Shown: positions 7,937 to 13,170 of the stretch, one piece after another
Position numbering within the stretch: position 1 is the stretch's first letter
How the letters are laid out: each line of letters opens with the position of its first letter
NCBI GenBank assembly: GCA_036939975.1
Contig: JALLPB010000750.1
Span: forward strand, 1 to 13,170
DNA from: Cyclostephanos tholiformis
Lineage: Eukaryota; Bacillariophyta; Thalassiosirophyceae; Thalassiosirales; Thalassiosiraceae
DNA length: 13,170 bases
Direction of reading: 5' to 3'
Position numbers and translations under genes: made by a program
Notes under the pieces: model-generated
The model's database searches: none
What the model was told of the DNA's origin: nothing
Seen by the model: the letters and a program-made list of their open reading frames with translations, nothing else

Positions 7937-9708
7937 ATGTAAGTTCTGATCCAATTCGTTGCTATTTATAAATCGTCTGTGTTAGGCGAGCTCGCCATAA
8001 TAGGGTTACCGCGATTTTCCATCATCCTTCTCATCCGCCTCACCGCCTCACACTTCGGTTTTCTTCCATCACACATGACGAAAGGGTGTCTTTCCGCAAA
8101 AGTAAGAAGTCGTCAAAGGCGGAGGAAGGCGTTGCCGGCCTCTCCATTAACGATAAGGCATCTGACGATGCCCCGGAGTCGAAGACGGCCCCGATCCCCT
8201 CCCGCCCCCCCCAAATGGAGGACATCCCGGAGCTCATCGAGATCATGACTACCGAGAAGGGCGAGAAGGCCGCCGCCGCGACCAAGCGCATCTACGAGCT
8301 ATGCGACGTCGGGCACAAGCAGAACCGCGTCCCCATGGTGTGTTCCGGAAAGTACGACGTCCTCGGCCCGCTCGCCCAGTGCCTCACCCAGGACAGCGGC
8401 GACGGTAGGCACTTGGCCTGCCTCGCGCTCAATAACCTCTCGATCCCTACCGAGAACAAGCGCGTCATGGCTCTCGGGCCTTCCTCCGCCGCTGTCATCG
8501 GGGGTCTGTGCAAGGTCATCGCCGAGGACAAGCAGGAATCATACCTCTGCTGCATTTGCCTCATGAACCTCTCCTTCCTCGAGGCGAGCATTACCTCCAT
8601 GCTCCAGCATTCCCCCTCGGCAGATGGGTCTGAAATCCCCCCCCTCGAAAACCCCTCGTCCCTCCTACGCATCCTCGAGAAGCTCCTCAACAATGCCCCC
8701 GCCGTGTCGAAGACTGGTTCCGGCAAGTCCGAGGGCGTGCGGTGGGCGTGCGGCCTCATCAAGAACCTCGCGAAGTCTGAGGAAAACGCCGCCCTCTTCG
8801 GGAAGACCGACATCCCGAAATGCGTCGTTAACAACATCAAGAACACGGCCGCCCCCCCGAGCCGATGGACGTCCAACTCCCTCGAGGACTTCTCCCTCTT
8901 CGTCATCCTGAATCTGGCCCAATGGGCCGGCTCCCGGGGGGCGCTTATCGATGCCGGCGCTACCAGCGTCGTCAAGCCCATCATGGCGGAGGGTGACCTC
9001 CAGGGCCTCAAGGCGACCATGGCATGCGCCTTCCTTGGCGCGTCCTGGTCAGACTTCCCCGATGGTGGCACAACGGCGGCAAAGTCCATCTCGGAGCTCA
9101 TGACCAACATCGTCGAGAAGAAGGGGAAGGACGGGCAGTATGCGTACGGCGTCTTCAAGCTCTACACTGCGACCAAGGCGTTCCGTGACCTTAGCAACGC
9201 CGCCAGCCTCGTCGACGGCGAGGACTCCCCAACGAAGGTCCTCGCCGTCCCGTCGGCCGTCGCACTTTGTTTCCAGATTATTTCCGATCTCGTCCTTGCC
9301 GCCAACGATGAGCAGAACGGCGGGTCGAAGTACGTGCCCGACAACAAATCGGCCGAGTACTCCGCGTCCGCGATCGCGTATCTCCTCCCGGCAATACTCC
9401 AGGCCGGAGAGGGCAGGTCGATCCAGGGCGACAAGGCATGCAGCGAAATCGCCACGATGCTCGAGCAATACGCGAACTTGGCGGGTACGTCCGCGGATGG
9501 GAACGTTGCGGCGATGAAGGCCGCTGGTGAAATCAAGGCCGCGGCGGGCGTGTCACGACCAATCCTCGAGGTCAGTCACGAGAGCTGGACGGCGTACAGG
9601 AAGCGCGAGGGGCAGCCGATGGACATGTTCCTCGCCTCGGAGAAGGGAGTGGAGGTTGACGAGTCAGGCGCCTTCGACTTCCTGAAATGCTGTGGTATTT
9701 TTGGATGA
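7937..9708 (+). CDS. Armadillo (ARM)-like repeat protein; start codon probably split by an intron
   Basis: The main exon (8085-9708) encodes about 540 residues. After a basic, Lys/Ser-rich start (SFRKSKKSSKAEEG) and a short linker, helical repeats begin at EDIPELIEIM. Several look like ARM units: HLACLALNNLSIPTENKRV, SYLCCICLMNLSF, VRWACGLIKNLAKSEENAALF, FVILNLAQWAGSRGALIDAG, GLKATMACAFLGASW. ARM proteins are scaffolds; no enzyme motif is seen and the partner is unknown. The end, FLKCCGIFG, has a Cys pair that could be lipid-modified. The frame has no ATG between an upstream stop at 7969-7971 and codon 8215. Splicing GTAAGT at 7939 to AAAG at 8084 joins AT (7937-7938) to G (8085) and gives ATG-GTG-TCT. 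Otherwise translation would start at ATG 8215 (498 residues) or further upstream by another intron. Codons are strongly C-ending and GC-rich, unlike the acyltransferase gene, which suggests high expression. The protein family call is good; the first exon is inference. Confidence 0.75.
7939..8084 (+). other. Predicted spliceosomal intron, 146 bases, inside the start codon
   Basis: The donor is a consensus GTAAGT at 7939-7944 and the acceptor is AG at 8083-8084. The 3' half is pyrimidine-rich (for example TTTTCCATCATCC and GGTTTTCTTCC). Removal makes an ATG in an A-rich context directly in frame with the ARM-like protein. Unspliced, the same ATG is followed at once by TAA. A 12-bp perfect palindrome, GGCGAGCTCGCC, lies inside at 7985-7996. 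No transcript data are available, so this is a prediction. Confidence 0.5.
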
Positions 9709-10184
9709 GAGGGTTGGCGTATGTTGTTGTGAGCTTTGGCGTTGGGTCGGGATGGAAAATTTCCTTATTGTTGGTTCAAGATTTAACTGAAGAAAGTGAC
9801 GATAGACGAGTCAATCGCCATTGGCTTGAAATGTTCCTGTATTTTCAGGCTTGGCATTGAGTCAGGATGATATTGCCGCTCTCATATATGTCGGTGCTTC
9901 CATACTGCTGGCCGGGATTTATTCCAGGAAGTGCCCAGTGTAAAAAAGTAACATATATAATATTTCGAATTGTTCATTTTTTTTAAATGCTGGATGTACT
10001 ACTTCTGTTCAAAGACTGCCCTACGTTGTCAGTATCTCAAAGCATATCAAGTAAAATTGATGAATAAGTTGGTCATTATTTTTTGTCAGGAACAAGCATA
10101 GTGATATGTATCTCCGTCTGCATGGAGTTGTTATCCTAAAGATTATGCGCTGTCGCCCTCCGTGATCGAACTTCCTTTGTTGAC
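9709..10184. other. Convergent 3' intergenic region
   Basis: This is a 476-base spacer between the stop of the ARM-like gene and the stop of SHQ1 on the other strand. It has no credible reading frame. It contains an AT-rich stretch around 9943-9990 that suits transcript ends. A degenerate direct repeat (about 9735-9754 and 9851-9870, 16 of 20 matching, with all four differences G versus A) is the only structure seen. Confidence 0.5.
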
Positions 10185-12060
10185 TTAATCATCATCACTC
10201 TCGTCATCACTATCGTCATCAACTCCTTCTGACGATGAAGTAGAGTTTTCATCATCACAAAGAAGGAGGAGTGAGTTTTCAAGCTCGACTAAACCCAGCC
10301 CCAAGCAATCTTTGCCGAATACTCCTGAGCTCGTACCATCGTCGTATTCGTTAGTTTCGTTAACAAGTAATGCCTCGATCTCTCTCCCGAAATCTCTCAC
10401 CTCGCTCTCGTTGCATTCCTGAACCCAACTAATCAACGGATCAATGTATAGTTTGTTGAATAAATAATGCGATTCGCTCATCTCCATGATGCGATGCAGC
10501 TGCAACAAGCACCGGATGATGACGCGCCTTCCTCTCGATATAATTCGACACAAGTCGGTGCAAATTTTCAACGAAAGGGCATGGCTTCGCAGATAGGGGT
10601 ATATCAGCGAGCGACGGATATTCCAGCGTAGGACGTCCGCGATCGTATCGTATGGGGGGTCGAAAATTTCCAACCACGATAGAGATACGCTTAGGATCAT
10701 GATGGTCCAAGACGACTCTACAGTCGGATCCCCCTCTGTGGTCCTGTGATCGAAGGCATACGCGAATAGTACATCAACGAGGCATAGGTAAGCAGAGCGT
10801 TCCTTCTCCGCGCTGAGATGCATTGGCCTGCAATTGCTCCGAGACGGCGCAAGAGTAGCTAGGAGGTGAGATTCCTCCGCATCGAAGAAGGAACATTGGT
10901 TTCGTAAATCGTTATCGTCGGAGGTTGACAGTTTCGAAATGCAACGTGTCATATCGTCTACTATGGATTCATTCGAGATATTCCGCGTAGTAGGTGCCTC
11001 CTCGTCCAATGACTTCTCCATCCAGTGCGGAACCATCGACATTGCCGCATCGAAAATCACGTCACCCTCCTCCTCGACGTGCAAATCGCTCAGGTATCTC
11101 TCCGAGTTAAATTTATCGTTTTCCATTTGCATTCGCATCGCTCGTCTACTTCTTCGATGTTGTTCCGAATGATCATGGGTCTCGCAATCGTCGCTAGATT
11201 CGTCGTAGACGTCATCATCCGGATTCGGACACTCTAGCATATCGTGAATGAGTCCCTCGCGTGCATAATCGCGAAACACGTTGGAGAATTGCCTAAATAG
11301 GCCGTAGGTCGCCCTCTTATTGATATAGAGCAGATCTGCCATTACCTCATTGGATGCTGTCGCGTTGCGCGTTGTCCTCGATACTCTTCTTATCATCATC
11401 CTCAACTTCTTCGTTATCATGTTCGCTAATCACCTTCACGAGCGGGCTGTTTGTGGCCGTCCATGTCGTTGAAGGAACATCACGTTCCGTCGCCGTAGTC
11501 GCTGGTTGTTGCTGCGGTCGTCGATGCGTCGTCGGCTGCTGCAATCGACCGAGGAGGTCCAAATCCTCCCAATACCCCTCCTCTTCCTTTCGCAATATCA
11601 GGACCAAGGTTCCATGATTCTTCTCGGGATTGTACTGCAATACGGGCAGGTCGTCCTTGGTCCATAAGCGCGTAGAAGTTCCCGAAGTCGATTTCGTGCA
11701 ACCGGCGGTGCAGCCGCCGTCTTCTTCTTCTTCGTCGTCGACGTCGTCGTCGTCGACTATGCAATTAGTATCTCCTCCCGTCTCGACAACAAGACGTACA
11801 ACACCGTCGTCGTTGGATTTGTCGACGAAGGAATGGCACAACGACGATGATAGACTCTCCTCGACGGCATCCTCCCCGACGACCCTGTCGGGCAAATTAA
11901 GTTTCAGGAGGTACGTAGGTGGAGCGTATAGGTGCAATTCGGTACCGTCGACGATGACCAGATCGAGGGTAGAGATGGAAACGCGGACGTGTGGGATGGA
12001 CACTTCGATGGTTAGGTGGGTTGACGTTTGGGTTAGATTGTATCGAGGGATGATGGGCAT
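10185..12060 (-). CDS. SHQ1: SHQ1, H/ACA snoRNP assembly chaperone; reading frame shifted mid-gene
   Basis: The first frame starts at ATG 12060-12058 (ACCATG context) and runs 237 residues to a TGA at 11349-11347. It holds the N-terminal CS-type domain: NLTQTSTHLTIEVSIPHVRV, then TELHLYAPPTYLLKLNLP, and after an acidic insertion YNPEKNHGTLVLILRKE and YWEDLDLL. The second frame runs on to 10185 and holds the SHQ1-specific domain: ATYGLFRQFSNVF, RYLSDLHVEEEG, FAYAFDHRTTEGDPTVESSW, SLSWLEIFDPPYD, RRSLIYPYLRSHALSLK, VIIRCLLQLHRIM and LFNKLYIDPLISWVQ. SHQ1 binds dyskerin/Cbf5 before it joins H/ACA RNPs and keeps it off non-cognate RNA, in cytoplasm and nucleus. The acidic tail is common in the family. 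The two frames overlap at 11347-11420. A 7-bp tandem duplication there (11361-11374) explains the shift: removing one copy gives one open frame of about 621 residues. A genuine null allele, an assembly error, an intron, or +1 recoding at the TGA are the options. The CS domain carries an unusually large Asp-rich insert (residues about 64-138). Confidence 0.9.
11361..11374. repeat. Perfect 7-bp tandem duplication (CGCGTTG x2) causing the SHQ1 frameshift
   Basis: CGCGTTG at 11361-11367 is repeated exactly at 11368-11374. Seven bases shift the frame by one. With a single copy, the minus-strand codons run from the acidic linker (SIEDN) straight through ATASNEVMADLLYIN into the SHQ1 domain with no stop. 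This is the simplest account of the two overlapping frames. Confidence 0.8.
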
Positions 12061-12145
12061 GGTGTCGCAGAAGAACTCGAGTCGGATCCGGATAGGATTG
12101 CCGGTTATTGTCGCATACCCTCTCTATGTAGATTCTTGGTAGATA
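12061..12145 (-). promoter_or_regulatory. SHQ1 immediate 5' flank, cut short by the MITE
   Basis: Only 85 bases separate the SHQ1 start codon from the TA at the MITE edge. This leaves room for a short leader at most, so core promoter elements must lie here or within the element. I see no distinct TATA box on the minus strand. Confidence 0.35.
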
Positions 12146-12225
12146 TGTTGGTAACCATACCCGCAAATTTCAATTACGGGTAATGAGTCTTACGTTACCG
12201 GTATTGGTGCCAGTACCGGTACTGT
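12146..12225 (+). repeat. Left terminal inverted repeat of the MITE
   Basis: 80 bp from TGTTGGTAACC inward to GTACCGGTACTGT. It includes a perfect 14-bp palindrome, CAGTACCGGTACTG, at 12211-12224. It differs from the right copy at 6 positions, three of them clustered at AATGAG versus AATTTT. Confidence 0.85.
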
Positions 12226-12330
12226 CAGCTGCCCGTACCGGTACTGTCCAGCCATCTTTTTTTGGGTCATCATCCCAATTCATTACCTACCTGTTTACGC
12301 TACATACCCTCATCATTCAATCGGATTACT

Positions 12331-12580
12331 TCATTCCAGTACCAATATGGTCACCAGCAAAAATTACCGTACTGGTAATGCAATCGGAACACTTCATCCC
12401 AGTACCGATATGGTAACCAGCAAAAATTACCATACCGGTAATGCAATCGGAACTCTTCATCCCAGTACCTATATGGCAACCAGCAAAATTACCGTACCGG
12501 TAATGCAAGCGGAAAGACTTAATACCAGTACCGATATGGTAACCAGCAAAATTACCATACCGATAATAATATTATTAATA
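12331..12580. repeat. 63-bp tandem repeat array, about four units, hairpin in each
   Basis: Units start near 12331, 12394, 12457 and 12520. Each contains a CCAGTACC-ATATGG block, then ACCAGCAAAA, then ATTACC-GTACC-GGTAAT or a close variant, which pairs with itself as a 6-bp stem, and ends AATGCAATCGGAA. Small indels compensate between units. A partial copy in the opposite orientation lies at about 12632-12675, so the array itself sits inside a larger imperfect palindrome. Confidence 0.85.
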
Positions 12581-12706
12581 CCCATATTGTAATTCAAAAT
12601 AATGCGGTTACTGGAATTGTACGATGATTTTCGATTGCATTACCAGTACGGCTACATTTCGGATATGGCAACCGACCAAAAAATTGCAATACCGAAAACA
12701 AAATTA

Positions 12707-12786
12707 ACAGTACCGGTACTGACACCAATACCGGTAACGTAAGAAAAATTACCGGTAATTGAAATTTGCCGGTATGGTTACCAACA
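12707..12786 (-). repeat. Right terminal inverted repeat of the MITE
   Basis: This is the reverse complement of the left end with 6 differences. It holds two perfect 14-bp palindromes, CAGTACCGGTACTG at 12708-12721 and AATTACCGGTAATT at 12747-12760. Confidence 0.85.
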
Positions 12787-12790
12787 TATA

Positions 12791-12909
12791 TAAGGGTTAG
12801 GAATTACCCAGCCTGGAAATACTCGTAGGTATGATGTAGTTTTTCCGAAGCGATTTTAGATAGCATACTCGTTGCCATGTACTGATTCCTAGTGTATTCC
12901 TAACCCTTA
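12791..12909. repeat. 14-bp inverted repeat pair flanking about 90 bp
   Basis: TAAGGGTTAGGAAT at 12791-12804 is matched exactly in reverse complement by ATTCCTAACCCTTA at 12896-12909. The left arm starts three bases after the TA that flanks the MITE. The 119-bp span could be another small inverted-repeat element or a hairpin. No target duplication is seen. Confidence 0.6.
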
Positions 12910-12945
12910 GCGAACCCTTAGCCAACCCCTAGCTAACCCTTAAAT
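12902..12945. repeat. 11-bp tandem repeat, four units (AACCCTTAGCN)
   Basis: Units AACCCTTAGCG, AACCCTTAGCC, AACCCCTAGCT and AACCCTTAAAT follow one another at 12902, 12913, 12924 and 12935. The motif is loosely telomere-like (CCCTAA-type) but the period is 11, not 6. Confidence 0.75.
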
Positions 12946-13142
12946 ACCATCCCATTTCAATTGTTATAAGGGCGGTAGTACTACCTCTGGAGATTGGCTT
13001 AGGCTGTGATTTCTTTGAGCAAGTACGCATGTAGCTGTGTAGACATTGGAACAATGAGGATGTTCCCGACTTTTTTATTTTAAGACAATGTCTTATGTTT
13101 CTAGTCATTTATTTGCGTGATTTTGTTGGTTTGCAAGTATCC

Positions 13143-13170
13143 ATGTGCGCATGTACGCATGTGCGCATGT
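13143..13170. repeat. Octamer repeat of alternating purine-pyrimidine, continues past the edge
   Basis: ATGTGCGC, ATGTACGC, ATGTGCGC and ATGT follow in order, 3.5 units of 8 bp. All 28 bases alternate purine and pyrimidine, a composition known to favour Z-DNA under supercoiling. The array reaches the window end, so its full length is unknown. Confidence 0.75.

Larger units (their letters stand above)
12146..12786. mobile_element. Non-autonomous DNA transposon (MITE), 641 bp, TA flanks
   Basis: The two ends are 80-bp terminal inverted repeats, 12146-12225 and 12707-12786, differing at 6 of 80 positions. Both begin TGTTGGTAACCATACC read inward. The base pairs just outside are TA on each side (12144-12145 and 12787-12788), as expected for a TA target site like that of Tc1/mariner-type elements, though the outer sequence is AT-rich and a 2-bp match alone is weak. 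The core has no transposase and is built of a 63-bp tandem array. Open frames through the array are by-products of the 63-base period, which is divisible by three. The element lies just upstream of SHQ1. The high similarity of the ends suggests fairly recent insertion. Confidence 0.8.
12787..13170. other. Non-coding right end with small repeats
   Basis: No credible reading frame is present in these 384 bases. They hold the 14-bp inverted repeat (12791-12909), the 11-bp tandem repeat (12902-12945) and the octamer repeat at the edge. Between 12946 and 13142 I see nothing beyond a small near-palindrome, TAAGACA / TGTCTTA, at about 13082. Confidence 0.5.

Noticed and set aside
8292..9158. 288-residue frame antisense to the ARM-like gene
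   Set aside because: Strong C/G third-position bias removes stops from the opposite strand; no family signature was seen.
9735..9870. Degenerate 20-bp direct repeat with only G/A differences
   Set aside because: 16 of 20 matches is weak in a 476-base spacer, and no further copies are seen; noted but not treated as a finding.
10185..12060. Two separate genes, one with a CS domain and one with an SHQ1 domain
   Set aside because: SHQ1 proteins carry both in this order; the frames overlap and one 7-bp duplication explains the break, so one gene is simpler.
12326..12592. Repeat-peptide frames on both strands of the MITE core
   Set aside because: The 63-bp period is a multiple of three, so any frame without a stop in one unit stays open; the repeated peptide is a by-product of this.
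12899..12945. Telomere or subtelomere repeat
   Set aside because: CCTAACCC and CCCTTA occur but with an 11-bp period and variants, only four units, and no run of exact CCCTAA.
1..13170. tRNA, rRNA, CRISPR array or bacterial-type operon
   Set aside because: No cloverleaf with a GTTCRANNC arm, no regular spacer-repeat array, and the gene families and layout are eukaryotic.

Overview
The window looks like nuclear DNA from a eukaryotic microbe, most likely a stramenopile and plausibly a diatom. The signs are long, nearly intron-free genes on both strands with short spacers, no bacterial operon layout or Shine-Dalgarno pattern, eukaryote-only families (a CASD1-type acyltransferase and the H/ACA snoRNP chaperone SHQ1), ATG contexts of ACC/AAT type, and microsatellite-encoded acidic and Q/H-rich protein stretches. 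The lineage is inferred from family content and style, not from a marker gene.

Layout, left to right. Positions 1-962, minus strand: two pieces of an unrecognised protein, or of two proteins. One piece runs off the left edge and holds an Asp-rich tract. The other lies upstream of it in another frame. A nested inverted repeat (973-1037) sits just upstream. Positions 1464-4697, plus strand: a 1077-residue multi-pass membrane protein with a Cas1p/CASD1 acyltransferase domain followed by a Ser-Asp-His SGNH/PC-esterase domain, the reverse of the order in human CASD1. Positions 5032-7254, minus strand: a 740-residue, largely disordered protein with a J-like helical region lacking HPD. Positions 7937-9708, plus strand: a GC-rich, strongly codon-biased armadillo-like repeat protein whose start codon appears to be split by a 146-base intron. 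Positions 10185-12060, minus strand: SHQ1, with N-terminal CS domain and C-terminal SHQ1 domain both clear but in different frames. A perfect 7-bp tandem duplication at 11361-11374 accounts exactly for the shift.

Positions 12146-12786 are a non-autonomous DNA transposon (MITE) with 80-bp terminal inverted repeats about 92% identical, TA at both flanks, and a 63-bp hairpin-containing tandem array in its core. It lies only 85 bases upstream of the SHQ1 start codon. The right end carries further small repeats: a 14-bp inverted repeat, an 11-bp tandem repeat, and an alternating purine-pyrimidine octamer repeat running off the edge.

The genes do not form a pathway. CASD1-like acylation belongs to the secretory system and SHQ1 to nuclear RNP assembly. 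The two convergent pairs (4698-5031 and 9709-10184) and the divergent pair (7255-7936) are ordinary for a compact eukaryotic genome. I found no tRNA, rRNA, CRISPR array or complete transposase gene.
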